From NCBI GenBank assembly GCA_017504165.1, contig JAFVRR010000009.1:24251-88250 (forward strand): 64,000 nt of DNA. Direction: 5' to 3'. The first letter of the stretch is position 1. Each line of letters begins with the position of its first letter. Below, piece after piece: positions 19,417 through 29,160 of this stretch. The notes under the pieces were generated by a model. That model ran no database searches, had not been told where the DNA came from, and saw nothing but the letters and a program-made list of their open reading frames with translations. A program made the translations under genes and the position numbers. Origin of the DNA: Clostridia bacterium. GTDB taxonomy: Bacteria > Bacillota > Clostridia > Christensenellales > Borkfalkiaceae.

Positions 19417-20685
19417 TTATTCTCCTTTAACGCTAAGCGCCTTTTTGCCTATGTCAGTTCTACAATATTTATTTTCAAATTCTATTTTACTAGAAAGTTC
19501 ATAAGCCTTTTTAATTGCATCGGTTAAATTTTTACCAACTGCAGTTGCACCTAAAACTCTACCACCCGAAGTCTTTAACTTGCCCTCTTCCATTTTTGCG
19601 CCCGCGATATAAATTTCGCCGTCGCAAGTGTTTGGCAAGGTTATTTCATAGCCCGTTTCATATTTTTGTGGATAGCCCTTTGACGCTAACACTACGCAAC
19701 AAGCGCTATCAGATGAAAATTCTACCTCTACGTCACTTAAAGTGCCGTTAGTGGTTGCCATCATAACTTCAAGTAAGTCTGATTTTAAAAGCGGTAAAAC
19801 TACTTGTGTTTCAGGGTCGCCAAATCTACAGTTATATTCTATAACCTTAGGTCCGTTTTTAGTGAGCATTAAACCAAAGTATAAGCAACCTTTAAAAGTC
19901 CTACCCTCTTTATTCATTGCGTCAATAGTAGGTAAGAAGATGGTTTCCATACACTCTTTAGCAATTTCTTCAGTATAGAAAGGGTTAGGAGCAATAGTGC
20001 CCATACCACCGGTATTTAAACCGGTGTCGTTATCGCCCGAACGCTTGTGGTCCATAGAAGAAATCATAGGAACGACCACTTTGCCGTCGGTAAATGATAA
20101 AACGGAAACTTCAGGGCCTTCTAAAAACTCTTCAATAACTACGTTATTACCGCTAGCGCCAAAGATTTTATCTTCCATAATAGACTTAACGGCGTCTTTA
20201 GCCTCTTCAAGCGTCATTGCGATTATTACGCCCTTGCCAAGTGCAAGTCCGTCCGCTTTAATAACTACTGGAATAGGCGAAGTTTCAAGGTATTTAAGCG
20301 CGTCTTCAATATTATTAAAGGTTTCGTATTGTGCGGTTGGAATACCGTATTTTTTCATTAAATTTTTAGAAAAAACTTTACTGCCTTCAATAATAGCCGC
20401 GTCTTTATTTGGGCCAAAACAAGGAATTCCTACCTTATTTAACGCGTCAACCGCGCCTAAAACGAGCGGGTCGTCAGGAGCGACTACCGCGTAGTCAATT
20501 TTATTAGAAACTGCAAATTCTACGATTTTATCTATATCTTTTGCGCCAATATTTACACAAGTTGCGTCAAGCGCAATACCGCCGTTACCAGGGAGAGCGT
20601 AAATAGTTTCTACATTTTTGTTTTCTTTAATTTTTTTGATTATAGCGTGTTCTCTACCACCGCTACCAACTACTAAAATATTCAT
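19417..20685 (-). CDS. purD: Phosphoribosylamine-glycine ligase
   Basis: 422 residues of the ATP-grasp family. VVGSGGREHAI at the N-terminus, the ATP-binding VVIKADGLALGKGV, and EYNCRFGDPETQ near 290 are diagnostic. It forms GAR from phosphoribosylamine and glycine. The gene abuts glyA directly (stop and start 0 nt apart), matching the use of GlyA-derived glycine. Confidence 0.96.
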   Translation of the reverse strand: MNILVVGSGGREHAIIKKIKENKNVETIYALPGNGGIALDATCVNIGAKDIDKIVEFAVSNKIDYAVVAPDDPLVLGAVDALNKVGIPCFGPNKDAAIIEGSKVFSKNLMKKYGIPTAQYETFNNIEDALKYLETSPIPVVIKADGLALGKGVIIAMTLEEAKDAVKSIMEDKIFGASGNNVVIEEFLEGPEVSVLSFTDGKVVVPMISSMDHKRSGDNDTGLNTGGMGTIAPNPFYTEEIAKECMETIFLPTIDAMNKEGRTFKGCLYFGLMLTKNGPKVIEYNCRFGDPETQVVLPLLKSDLLEVMMATTNGTLSDVEVEFSSDSACCVVLASKGYPQKYETGYEITLPNTCDGEIYIAGAKMEEGKLKTSGGRVLGATAVGKNLTDAIKKAYELSSKIEFENKYCRTDIGKKALSVKGE

Positions 20686-21930
20686 TTAAATTTCCTTTCC
20701 GTATATTGGGAATTTTTCACAAAGTTCAACAACTTCTTTAAGTACTCTATCTTTAGAGTTTTCGTAATCGAAAATAATATCGCTAATAAATCCTGCAATT
20801 AATTCCATTTCCTTTTCGCCAAATCCCCTTGAAGTTACCGCAGGAGTGCCAAATCTTACACCGCTTGTAACGAATGGGCTTTCAGGGTCGTTAGGAATAG
20901 CGTTTTTGTTTGCGGTAATGTGAACTTCATCAAGTCTTTTTTCAAGTTCTTTACCAGTAATACCCGTACCCCTTAAATCTAATACCATAAGGTGGTTATC
21001 AGTACCGCCAGAAACAAGTTTAATGCCCTTTTCAGTAAGTTTTTCCGCTAAAACTTTAGCGTTTTTAACGATTTTTTGTTGATAAACTTTAAATTCATCA
21101 GTCAACGCTTCGCCAAAAGCAACCGCCTTTGCAGCGATAATATGCATAAGCGGACCGCCTTGAGTGCCTGGGAATACCGCTTTATCAATCGCTTTAGCAA
21201 GGCTTTCTTTACATAAGATAAGACCGCCCCTTGGACCGCGTAAAGTTTTGTGGGTTGTAGTCGTAACGACGTCGGCGTATGGAACTGGGTTTTCGTGTAA
21301 ACCTGCGGCAACTAAACCCGCAATGTGCGCCATATCTACCATAAAGTAAGCGCCAACTTCATCGGCAATTTCCCTAAACTTTTTAAAGTCTATTTTTCTA
21401 GCGTAAGCGGATGCGCCCGCTAAAATGAGTTTAGGCTTGTTTTCTAAAGCCAATCTTCTAACTTCGTCGTAGTTAATAGTTTGAGTTTCATCGTCTACCA
21501 TATAAGGTACGATGTTAAAGTATTTACCCGAAATATTAACAGGTGAGCCGTGTGATAAGTGACCGCCGTGAGCAAGGCTCATAGAAAGAACGGTGTCACC
21601 AGGTTGTAATAACGCAAAGAAAGTTGCAAGGTTTGCGTTAGCGCCACTATGTGGTTGTACGTTGGCGTGTTCTGCACCGAAAAGTTTTTTCGCCCTGTTT
21701 CTTGCAATTTCTTCAACTTCGTCAACGTAAACGCAACCGCCGTAATATCTCTTTCCTGGATAACCTTCGGCATATTTATTAGTAAGTATCGTTCCCGCTG
21801 CTAATAAAACTGCAGGCGATACGATATTTTCAGATGCAATAAGTTCAATATTGTGTCTTTGTCTTGTAAGTTCACGATTACAAGATTCGTAAACTTCGCT
21901 ATCGAATTCTTTTAATTTATCAAAAAACAT
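20686..21930 (-). CDS. glyA: Serine hydroxymethyltransferase
   Basis: 414 residues, typical length. [25 protein letters not shown] and the PLP-lysine motif [16 protein letters not shown] are all present. It interconverts serine and glycine with transfer of a one-carbon unit to THF, feeding glycine to PurD and folate units to PurN/PurH. Two palindromic elements lie between this gene and the purH-like gene upstream of it. Confidence 0.97.
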   Translation of the reverse strand: MFFDKLKEFDSEVYESCNRELTRQRHNIELIASENIVSPAVLLAAGTILTNKYAEGYPGKRYYGGCVYVDEVEEIARNRAKKLFGAEHANVQPHSGANANLATFFALLQPGDTVLSMSLAHGGHLSHGSPVNISGKYFNIVPYMVDDETQTINYDEVRRLALENKPKLILAGASAYARKIDFKKFREIADEVGAYFMVDMAHIAGLVAAGLHENPVPYADVVTTTTHKTLRGPRGGLILCKESLAKAIDKAVFPGTQGGPLMHIIAAKAVAFGEALTDEFKVYQQKIVKNAKVLAEKLTEKGIKLVSGGTDNHLMVLDLRGTGITGKELEKRLDEVHITANKNAIPNDPESPFVTSGVRFGTPAVTSRGFGEKEMELIAGFISDIIFDYENSKDRVLKEVVELCEKFPIYGKEI

Positions 21931-21983
21931 TTTTCTAAACTCCTAGTTTATTTGTATTATTTTTGTTCTCTATTAGATTTTTT

Positions 21984-22122
21984 TAATAACGCATTAATTA
22001 AAAGTGTAGAAGCAAGAATTTCAAGGCTCGCGATGGTTTTGGGGTGAGATTAACCTTTTGGGTTATCGAAGTCCAAAACCAAAGCAGTTAACAATGAAAT
22101 TCGACGCTTATACGCTTTTAAA
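21984..22122 (+). repeat. Dispersed palindromic element, copy 1
   Basis: About 140 bp folding on itself. The outer arms AAAAGTGTAGAAGC / GCTTATACGCTTTT pair almost fully, then GAATTTCA / TGAAATTC, then an inner hairpin GGTTTTGG / CCAAAACC with TTTTG loop. It carries the family words AAGGCTCG and GTTAAC. It lies between glyA and the purH-like gene inside the purine operon. Confidence 0.8.
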
Positions 22123-22146
22123 AAAGGAACACCGCTAAAAAGTGAG

Positions 22147-22168
22147 TATCGTTTTAATTAAAACGATA
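22147..22168. repeat. Perfect 22-bp palindrome between two repeat copies
   Basis: TATCGTTTTAA followed by its exact reverse complement TTAAAACGATA. It has no T-run and joins the two tandem palindromic elements. Confidence 0.6.
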
Positions 22169-22171
22169 TTT

Positions 22172-22313
22172 TAATAACGCATTAATTAAAAGTGTAGAAG
22201 CAAGAATTTCAAGGCTCGCGATGGTTTTGGGATGAGATTAACCTTTTTGGTTATCGAAGTCCAAAACCAAAGCAGTTAACGATGAAATTCGACGCTTATA
22301 CGCTTTTAAAAAA
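22172..22313 (+). repeat. Dispersed palindromic element, copy 2
   Basis: Near-identical to copy 1, 188 bp further on. Differences include GGGGTGAG to GGGATGAG and the hairpin loop, and they leave the paired arms intact. Looks like a recent tandem duplication. Confidence 0.8.
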
Positions 22314-22327
22314 GATGAGTATTTCTT

Positions 22328-23509
22328 TTAATGGTGGAATAAACGCATTCCCGTAAAACACATTACCATATTATATTTATCACAAGCACCTATAACCAAA
22401 TCATCTCTTACAGAACCACCTGGTTCGGCAACGTAAGATACGCCTGAAAGTTTTGCCCTTTCTATATTATCGCTAAATGGGAAGAAAGCGTCAGAACCGA
22501 GCGCAACGCCCGAAATACCGTCTAAATACTCTCTAATTTCCGCTTGAGTTAAAGGCTGTGGTCTAACGGTAAAATACTTTTGCCAAATGCCTTCAGCACA
22601 AACGTCTTCTTCAGTTTTATTTATATAACCGTCGATTACGTTATCTCTTTCAGGTCTACCAAGCGTTGGTAAGAAAGGAAGATTTAAAACCTTATCGTGT
22701 TGACGTAAAAACCAAGTGTCCGCCTTACCGCCTGCAAGCCTTGTGCAGTGAATTCTAGATTGTTGACCTGCGCCTACGCCGATTGCTTGACCGTCGTACG
22801 CGTAGCAAACGGAGTTAGATTGAGTATATTTTAAAGTTATAAGTGAAATAATAAGGTCTTCTTTGGCAGTTTCAGATAAAACTTTATTTTCAGTTACGAT
22901 GTTTTTAAGTAATTCCGCATCAATTCTAAAGTTATTTCTACCTTGCTCGAAAGTGATGCCGAAAACTTGTTTTCTTTCAACTACTTCAGGCACGTAGTTT
23001 TCATCAATTTCAATAACGTTATAATTTCCGTTTCTCTTTTTCTTTAAAATTTCAAGCGCTTCAGGTTCGTAACCCGGAGCAATAACGCCGTCGGATACTT
23101 CCCTTTTAATGATGTTTGCAGTCGTTACGTCGCAAACGTCTGAAAGGGCGATAAAATCACCGAAAGAGCATTGTCTATCAGTACCCCTTGCCCTTGCATA
23201 TGCGCAAGCGAGCATAGAGTCGTCAAGACCTTCGATATCGTTAACGAAACACGCCTTTTTGAGTTTCTCAGGAAGTTTTTTACCGATTGCCGCTGAAGTT
23301 GGGCTAACGTGCTTAAAAGAAGTTGCGGCAGGTTTGCCAAGCGCCTCTTTTAATTCTTTAACAAGTTGCCAAGCGTTGAACGCATCTAAAAAGTTGATAT
23401 AGCCTGGCTTACCGTTTAAAATTTTAATAGGGAGTTCCCCGTTTTCCATAAAAATTCTAGATGGTTTTTGGTTGGGATTACAACCGTATTTTAATTCAAA
23501 TTCTTTCAT
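22328..23509 (-). CDS. purH: AICAR formyltransferase (PurH transformylase domain only)
   Basis: 393 residues. It begins FELKYGCNPNQKPSRIF and carries SFKHVSPTSAA, ALGSDAFFPF, and YVAEPGGSVRDD, all from the transformylase half of PurH. The usual bacterial PurH is a ~510-590-residue fusion with an N-terminal IMP cyclohydrolase (MGS fold); that half is missing. It formylates AICAR with 10-formyl-THF. The next gene upstream (1-nt gap) supplies a PurO-type cyclohydrolase, so the two steps are split between separate proteins. Confidence 0.92.
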   Translation of the reverse strand: MKEFELKYGCNPNQKPSRIFMENGELPIKILNGKPGYINFLDAFNAWQLVKELKEALGKPAATSFKHVSPTSAAIGKKLPEKLKKACFVNDIEGLDDSMLACAYARARGTDRQCSFGDFIALSDVCDVTTANIIKREVSDGVIAPGYEPEALEILKKKRNGNYNVIEIDENYVPEVVERKQVFGITFEQGRNNFRIDAELLKNIVTENKVLSETAKEDLIISLITLKYTQSNSVCYAYDGQAIGVGAGQQSRIHCTRLAGGKADTWFLRQHDKVLNLPFLPTLGRPERDNVIDGYINKTEEDVCAEGIWQKYFTVRPQPLTQAEIREYLDGISGVALGSDAFFPFSDNIERAKLSGVSYVAEPGGSVRDDLVIGACDKYNMVMCFTGMRLFHH

Positions 23510-23510
23510 T

Positions 23511-24233
23511 TTAGCCCTCGTTTTTATTGATTAATCTCTCTTCAATTTCCTTTGTTGTAAGGTCTATATATCTAACGTATAAAGAGATTTTATTATTTTC
23601 ATCTAAATTATTCCAAATATCAGACGTAAACGCGTCGATATCGTCTAAAATTTTAACTCTTTCAGGCTCTCCTTGGAAAGTTGGGATAGGATTGCCGTCC
23701 GTAACGTATGTATGAATAAAGTGACCAAGACCGTTTACGGTAGGATATTCAAAAGTGTATCTTGCAGTATCCGTGCCAACTTCATCAATAGACTTTAAAA
23801 TACTCATTTTATAAGTAAAGTCGTCATTTTCAAAGGTAAGCATACCACTAATTCTAGGCGTAAAGTTAGGAGCATCAGGCTCAAAACATCTAGTTTTTAA
23901 CGCGCTATTAAAGCATTTTCCGTCTTTTATAAAATCGTAAATGGTATCCGTTTGGTCGCCGTTTGTTACGATTAACTTATTATCTATTGATTTTACTGCC
24001 GAATAGATAATAAGCGATGGGTCTTCAACTTTGCTTGCGTCAAAAGGCTCGGTATAAACGTTGCCGTCTTTTATAGTGAAAATTCTATTTCTACTATTTT
24101 CACTTCTACCCATAATAAAGTAGGCTATAACCGCCTTATTAGTATTTTCAGTCTTTCCTATAACGATGCCCCTGCCAACGTAAGGATTTCCTTTAATCCT
24201 TTTAGACATCGGTAAAATTTCATAAATATTCAT
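23511..24233 (-). CDS. purO: IMP cyclohydrolase, PurO-type
   Basis: 240 residues beginning MNIYEILPMSKRIKGNPYVGRG, with IAYFIMGRSENSRNRIF; this resembles the archaeal-type IMP cyclohydrolase PurO, an NTN-like fold unrelated to the MGS domain of PurH. It would close FAICAR to IMP, the last step. It lies between purN and the transformylase-only purH, exactly where the missing activity is needed. I am fairly sure of the family from memory of its motifs and from context; a profile search would settle it. Confidence 0.85.
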   Translation of the reverse strand: MNIYEILPMSKRIKGNPYVGRGIVIGKTENTNKAVIAYFIMGRSENSRNRIFTIKDGNVYTEPFDASKVEDPSLIIYSAVKSIDNKLIVTNGDQTDTIYDFIKDGKCFNSALKTRCFEPDAPNFTPRISGMLTFENDDFTYKMSILKSIDEVGTDTARYTFEYPTVNGLGHFIHTYVTDGNPIPTFQGEPERVKILDDIDAFTSDIWNNLDENNKISLYVRYIDLTTKEIEERLINKNEG

Positions 24234-24235
24234 AA

Positions 24236-24835
24236 CTACTCCTTAACGATTGTAGCGGAAACTTCTTCTACCGCTAAAGGTAAAATAATCCATTCCGCCT
24301 CTTCCATAACCCTTTTTTGTAAAACTTCGGGGGTGTCGCCCTCTTTAATATAGACGGCTTTTTGTTTTATAATTTTACCGCCGTCTGGAATTTCGTTTAC
24401 AAAATGCACGGTAGCACCCGTTACTTTAACGCCGTATTCAAGCGCTTTTTCGTGCACTTTTAATCCGTAAAAACCCTCTCCGCAAAAAGATGGAATAAGC
24501 GACGGATGCACGTTTAAAATTCTACCTTCAAAAGCGTCTGTAAACTTTTTAGATAAAATACACATAAATCCCGCTAAAACGATAAGATCAATACCCCTTT
24601 CATTTAAACTAGATATCAATTTATCTTCAAATTCGCTTGGACACGAACATTCCTTTTTAGAAATTACAAGCGTTTCAATCCCTGCGTTTTTCGCCCTTTC
24701 AAGCGCGTAAGCGTTTTTATTATTAGAGATTACTAAAGAGATTTTTCCGCTTTTAATAATCCCGCTGTTTTCAGCATTGATAAGCGCTTGCAAATTCGTA
24801 CCGCCACCCGAAACTAATACCGCTATTTTAACCAA
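24236..24835 (-). CDS. purN: GAR formyltransferase
   Basis: 199 residues. VLVSGGGTNLQALI, the catalytic FMCILSKKF region, NVHPSLIPSF and GATVHFVNE are the family hallmarks (Asn/His/Asp catalytic residues). It transfers the formyl group of 10-formyl-THF to GAR. Two nt separate it from purO. Confidence 0.96.
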   Translation of the reverse strand: MVKIAVLVSGGGTNLQALINAENSGIIKSGKISLVISNNKNAYALERAKNAGIETLVISKKECSCPSEFEDKLISSLNERGIDLIVLAGFMCILSKKFTDAFEGRILNVHPSLIPSFCGEGFYGLKVHEKALEYGVKVTGATVHFVNEIPDGGKIIKQKAVYIKEGDTPEVLQKRVMEEAEWIILPLAVEEVSATIVKE

Positions 24836-24846
24836 AACTATTCTCC

Positions 24847-25884
24847 TTACTCTAAAATAACGCCGTCGCCTTTTACAATTTCGCCCATAATATACGCGTT
24901 TTCGCCGTTTGCCTTTAAGATTTCTACTGCCTTTTCAGCGTCTTCCTTTTTAACGATAACGCTCATACCAACGCCCATATTAAAGGTGTTGAACATATCT
25001 CTTTCAGGGATATTGCCAACCTTTTGAATAAGGTCGAAAATAGGTAAAATTTTAAGCGCTTTTCTATCGATTTTAGCAGCCATACCTTCTGGTAAACTTC
25101 TTGGAATGTTTTCGTAGAAACCACCGCCCGTTATATGCGAAATTGCCCTAACCGTCACTTCTTCAAGGAGCGCTAAAATAGGTTTAACGTAAATTTTAGT
25201 TGGAGTTAATAAAGTTTCGCCGATAGATTTGCCGTTAAGTTCGTCTAAAGGTTTAGAAATATCCGCTTCACCAACCTTGAATACCTTTCTAACAAGCGAG
25301 AAACCGTTAGAGTGTACACCGCTTGATGGAAGGGCGATTATAACGTCGCCTTCTTGCATAGATTTTGGATTTAAAATTTTCTTTTTATCTACAACGCCAA
25401 CTGCAAAACCCGCTAAATCGTATTCGTCAATTGGGTAAAAGCCCGGCATTTCGGCAGTTTCGCCACCGATAAGCGCAGCGCCACTTTGAACGCAACCTTC
25501 ACAAACGCCCGAAACGATTGACGCAATTTTTTCAGGCACGTTTTTACCGCAAGCGATATAATCTAAAAAGAAAAGTGGTTTAGCGCCACAACAAATAACG
25601 TCGTTAACACACATTGCAACGCAGTCGATACCAACCGTATCGTGCTTATCTTGTACGAAAGCAAGTTTAAGTTTAGTACCAACGCCGTCAGTACCGCTAA
25701 CGAGTACGGGCTTTTCCATACCCTTAACGTCAAGTTCAAAAAGGCCACCGAAACCGCCAACGTCTGAACAAACGCCACTAGTCATAGTCCTAGCGATGTG
25801 CGCTTTCATAAGTTCAACCGCTTTGTAGCCCGCAGTAATATCAACGCCCGCTTGAGCGTAACTTTCACTTCTCGAATTTTTCAT
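24847..25884 (-). CDS. purM: Phosphoribosylformylglycinamidine cyclo-ligase
   Basis: 345 residues. [36 protein letters not shown], and [15 protein letters not shown] are typical of AIR synthetase. It closes FGAM to AIR with ATP. It sits 9 nt after the purF-like gene and 11 nt before purN. Confidence 0.96.
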   Translation of the reverse strand: MKNSRSESYAQAGVDITAGYKAVELMKAHIARTMTSGVCSDVGGFGGLFELDVKGMEKPVLVSGTDGVGTKLKLAFVQDKHDTVGIDCVAMCVNDVICCGAKPLFFLDYIACGKNVPEKIASIVSGVCEGCVQSGAALIGGETAEMPGFYPIDEYDLAGFAVGVVDKKKILNPKSMQEGDVIIALPSSGVHSNGFSLVRKVFKVGEADISKPLDELNGKSIGETLLTPTKIYVKPILALLEEVTVRAISHITGGGFYENIPRSLPEGMAAKIDRKALKILPIFDLIQKVGNIPERDMFNTFNMGVGMSVIVKKEDAEKAVEILKANGENAYIMGEIVKGDGVILE

Positions 25885-25893
25885 AATTAACTC

Positions 25894-27321
25894 CTAATTT
25901 TCTTTACCATTCCAACAATAAGTACAAAGTTTACAAGGCTCTATACCGATTGCCTTCATCATGCCTTCTAAAGTTTGATAATCTAACGAATCAAACTTCA
26001 TTTTTTCACATATCGCCTTTCTAAACGCTTTACCCCTTTCAGTAGCGCCGTCTATGTATTCATCAATATATTTAAGCCCTTCTTCCCCTTCAAGTTCTAA
26101 AATGATTTTTCTACCAAGTAAATCATTTTCCGAATTCGTTCTAGAAAAGTTAATATATTTACAAGCAAACATAATCGGAGGACAAGCAGAGCGCATATGT
26201 ACGGATTTTGCACCGTTATTAAACAAGAAATCTACCGTTTCACTAAGTTGCGTTCCACGAACGATACTATCGTCAACAAAAAGCAAATCTTTACCTTTAA
26301 TAAGGTCAACGATAGGCACTTGTTTCATTTTAGCAACTTTCTTACGCTCTTCTTGATTAGAAGGAATAAAACTTCTAGCCCAAGCAGGCGTATATTTAAT
26401 AAAAGGACGAGCAAATGGAATATTGCTACCATGCGAATAACCTATTGCGTGAGGCGTACCAGAATCGGGAACACCACTCACGTAATCCACGCTTGGTAAA
26501 GTTCCGTTTTTCTTTTCGTTTTCAGCCATTATTCTGCCGTTATTCATTCTGAAAAGTTCTACGTTTTTGCCTTCGTACGTCGCGTTAGGATAACCATAAT
26601 ACGCCCACATAAAGGCGCACATTTTCATTTCCGTAGTGCCTTCATGCAATACAACGCATTCTTCGTTAGATATTTCTACAATTTCACCCGATTTTAATTC
26701 TTTAAAATCTTCATAACCTAATTTCTCGTAGGCAAAAGATTCAAACGAAACGGCAAAACCGCTATCGTCTTTACCAATGCTAACGGGAAGACGACCTACT
26801 TTATCCCTTGCAACGACTAAATGCCTATTTTCAAATAATAGAAGTAGCGAGCAAGAGCCCTCTATTAAATTTTGCGCGTGTTTAATACCTTCGCAAATAG
26901 TATCTTTTTCTTCAATAAGCGCGGCAACAAGTTCTAACGAGTTTACCCTATTCCCGGAAACCGCTTGAAAGATACCGTAACTTTTACCAAGATATTCTTT
27001 AACAAGTTTTTCATTGTTAGCAACGTAGCCAACCATCGCTATTGCGTAAGTACCGAATTTAGACTTAATTAAAAGTGGTTGTGGGTCAAGATCGCTAATA
27101 CAACCAATGCACGCTTTACCCTTCATTCTCGAAGTAATATTATCAAATTTAGTTCTAAACGGAGAGTTTTCAACGTTATGAATTTCTCTTTGAAACCCGT
27201 CTACGCTATTTACCGCCGCCATACCCGCCCTAGAATTTCCAAGGTGCGAGTGATAGTCAACGCCGAAAAACACGTCTTGAACACATTGTTTTTTGCTAGT
27301 AATTCCAAAAAAACCGCCCAT
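25894..27321 (-). CDS. Amidophosphoribosyltransferase-like, no N-terminal catalytic Cys
   Basis: 475 residues from the ATG at 27321; AAGGGG sits 5 nt upstream, so this start is preferred over 27342. Its C-terminal PRTase half is intact (PRPP loop LLFVDDSIVRGTQ), and the four Fe-S cysteines known from B. subtilis PurF have counterparts (MCAF, FACKY, CTYCWNGK). The N-terminal half resembles the PurF glutaminase, but the mature protein would begin Gly-Gly instead of Cys; the HNG and SDSE motifs are also degraded. It may use free ammonia or act with another glutaminase. Context places it at the first committed purine step. Confidence 0.85.
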   Translation of the reverse strand: MGGFFGITSKKQCVQDVFFGVDYHSHLGNSRAGMAAVNSVDGFQREIHNVENSPFRTKFDNITSRMKGKACIGCISDLDPQPLLIKSKFGTYAIAMVGYVANNEKLVKEYLGKSYGIFQAVSGNRVNSLELVAALIEEKDTICEGIKHAQNLIEGSCSLLLLFENRHLVVARDKVGRLPVSIGKDDSGFAVSFESFAYEKLGYEDFKELKSGEIVEISNEECVVLHEGTTEMKMCAFMWAYYGYPNATYEGKNVELFRMNNGRIMAENEKKNGTLPSVDYVSGVPDSGTPHAIGYSHGSNIPFARPFIKYTPAWARSFIPSNQEERKKVAKMKQVPIVDLIKGKDLLFVDDSIVRGTQLSETVDFLFNNGAKSVHMRSACPPIMFACKYINFSRTNSENDLLGRKIILELEGEEGLKYIDEYIDGATERGKAFRKAICEKMKFDSLDYQTLEGMMKAIGIEPCKLCTYCWNGKEN

Positions 27322-27334
27322 ATAACCCCTTAAA

Positions 27335-28018
27335 TTAAGCAAAGAAAAGTTTAGATAAAGTCATTGGGTCAACGTACACGCCGTCTTTATAAACACGCAT
27401 ATTGCCTGAAGAAATTTCGTCAATTAAAACGACTTCGTCCCCACTATAACCGAATTCAAATTTGATATCGTATAATACAAGACCTTTCTTTAAAAGATCG
27501 TCTGCTACGATTTTAGTGATTTTTTGAGTCATTTCTTTAGTTTCGTCATATTGTTTTTCAGTCATAACACCTAAAACAACTAAACCGTCTTTAGTAACGA
27601 GTGGATCTCCCTTTTCATCGTTCTTGAAAGTCATTTCAACGTAAGATGGAAGGTCTGCGCCTTCTTCAATATAATCGCCGTATCTTCTTAAGAAACTACC
27701 TACCGCTTTATTTCTACAAATAACTTCTAAGCCTTTGCCGAAAACTTTTGCTGGTAAAACTTCCATAGTAGTTTCTTTAAGGTCTGCTGAAACGTAGTGA
27801 GTTTTCACGCCAGCCTCTTTTAATTTTTCAAAGAAATACATAGACATTCTAAGGTTAACGTCACCAACGCCGTCAATAGTTAAACCAACTGAGTTTTCAC
27901 CTGGGTCAAACTTGCCGTCTTTACCCGTGCAATCGTCTTTAAACTTTAAAAGATAATTTCCATTATCAAGTGCGTATACGTCTTTAGTTTTGCCTTTATA
28001 AACAAGTTTCTTTTCCAT
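27335..28018 (-). CDS. purC: SAICAR synthetase
   Basis: 227 residues, typical of the short bacterial form. [27 protein letters not shown], and [21 protein letters not shown] mark the family. It joins CAIR and aspartate with ATP. AGGAGAAATATT precedes the ATG; 17 nt separate it from purE. Confidence 0.97.
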   Translation of the reverse strand: MEKKLVYKGKTKDVYALDNGNYLLKFKDDCTGKDGKFDPGENSVGLTIDGVGDVNLRMSMYFFEKLKEAGVKTHYVSADLKETTMEVLPAKVFGKGLEVICRNKAVGSFLRRYGDYIEEGADLPSYVEMTFKNDEKGDPLVTKDGLVVLGVMTEKQYDETKEMTQKITKIVADDLLKKGLVLYDIKFEFGYSGDEVVLIDEISSGNMRVYKDGVYVDPMTLSKLFFA

Positions 28019-28035
28019 AATATTTCTCCTTTAAA

Positions 28036-28530
28036 TTAAATATTAAATTTATCTTCTACCGCTTGATTTTTTTCAAGAACGGCATTTTTATCATTTTGGC
28101 GTTTTTCGTCTAACGCTTTTGCTAAATTTTTATCAGTTATAGCAAGCATTTCTATTGCTAAAAGCGCAGAGTTTACCGCGCCGTTAACCGCAACCGTTGC
28201 AACGGGAATACCCGACGGCATTTGAAGTGTAGATAAAACCGCATCAAGCCCGCCTAAACCGCCCGACGCTATTGGAATACCAATAACGGGAAGAGTCGTA
28301 TTAGCGGCAATTGCGCCCGCTAAGTGCGCCGCCATACCCGCAGCAGCAATGATTACGCCAAAACCGTTTTTTCTAGCGTTTTTAGTAAAGTTTGCCGCCT
28401 CAAGCGGAGTGCGGTGCGCCGAATATACGTGAACTTCGTACGGCACGTTAAAACTCTTTAAAGTGTTTATTGCCTTTTCTACTACTGGTAAATCGCTATC
28501 GCTACCCATAATAATTGCAACTTTTTTCAT
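28036..28530 (-). CDS. purE: N5-CAIR mutase
   Basis: 164 residues. IMGSDSDLPV, SAHRTP, and AAGMAAHLAG are the class I PurE signatures; this class needs PurK to make N5-CAIR, but no purK is in the window. First gene of the purine operon; about 350 nt separate its ATG from the riboswitch terminator, and the intervening DNA holds two palindromic elements. Confidence 0.95.
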   Translation of the reverse strand: MKKVAIIMGSDSDLPVVEKAINTLKSFNVPYEVHVYSAHRTPLEAANFTKNARKNGFGVIIAAAGMAAHLAGAIAANTTLPVIGIPIASGGLGGLDAVLSTLQMPSGIPVATVAVNGAVNSALLAIEMLAITDKNLAKALDEKRQNDKNAVLEKNQAVEDKFNI

Positions 28531-28574
28531 ATTTATCTCCTAATATAAAATTATTTATTTAATAATAATTAAAA

Positions 28575-28680
28575 CCCCGTGTAAGTAACGTTTCAAGTCA
28601 AGGCAAATCCCGCAGGCAATAGTTTACATATTGTCAAGGGGTTTAACGATGAATTACGCAGTATATAAGCCATTTAAAGT
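28575..28680 (+). repeat. Dispersed palindromic element subtype B, copy 3
   Basis: Contains CAAGTCAAGGC, a hairpin CAATA / TATTG, and GTTTAACGATGAATT; 62 bases (28594-28655) recur exactly in copy 4. Located in the purE 5' UTR. Confidence 0.75.
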
Positions 28681-28740
28681 TTATAGCCTTAACTGTAAAA
28701 ACTAAAGTGAGTGACGGCTAGAAATTAAAGAAATTAACGG

Positions 28741-28842
28741 ATTAGATGCAAGCAAGTCAAGGCAAATCCCGCAGGCAATAGTTTACATATTGTCAAGGGG
28801 TTTAACGATGAATTGCGAAGTATATAAGACGTTTAGAATTTA
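28741..28842 (+). repeat. Dispersed palindromic element subtype B, copy 4
   Basis: The identical 62-base core recurs at 28753-28814, 159 bp from copy 3; flanks differ (AATTGCGAAG instead of AATTACGCAG). Between the ZTP riboswitch terminator and copy 3. Confidence 0.75.
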
Positions 28843-28867
28843 ATTTATAGCCATAACGAACTTATAC

Positions 28868-28985
28868 AAAAAGGCACACCTATCCTTATAAGATGGTGTG
28901 CCCAGACGGTCGGCTTACATATCCTTAGTTCCATCGTGGTACTCCACTTGTTCCGTCAGTCGCAAAGGACATTTTTAAGTTAGTT
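28868..28985 (-). ncRNA. ZTP (pfl) riboswitch with terminator
   Basis: On the minus strand: GACTGACGG, then GTGGAGTACCAC, then GCCGACCGTCTGGGCA. This is the ZTP/pfl consensus order, ending in the near-invariant GCCG..CNGGGCA. Its last GGGC bases also form the 5' side of the terminator stem GGCACACC / GGTGTGCC (28873-28902), followed by a T-run, so ligand binding and termination are mutually exclusive. ZTP/ZMP accumulates when 10-formyl-THF is short, which matches control of the purE...fhs operon. Confidence 0.93.
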
Positions 28986-28987
28986 TT

Positions 28988-29016
28988 ATTTTAACATTAA
29001 ATATGATTTTTGTCAA
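28988..29016 (-). promoter_or_regulatory. Promoter of the purine operon
   Basis: Minus strand -35 TTGACA (29011-29016), 17-nt spacer, -10 TAAAAT (28988-28993); the start falls just before the ZTP aptamer. Confidence 0.8.
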
Positions 29017-29125
29017 CGACTTAAAGGCTAGGTTTTCAGTAATTTGAATTATTATTTTTCTTTTTAGTAAAACTAGTTTTACTATTAAAATTTATTACGC
29101 GTGTTCGCTATACTTTTTACCAATT

Positions 29126-29155
29126 AAAAATGCACCCTTATATAAGAGTGCATTT
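29126..29155 (-). terminator. Terminator of the membrane-protein gene
   Basis: Stem TGCAC(T)CTTAT / ATAAG(G)GTGCA with T-run, directly after the stop at 29161. Confidence 0.75.
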
Positions 29156-29160
29156 ATATA

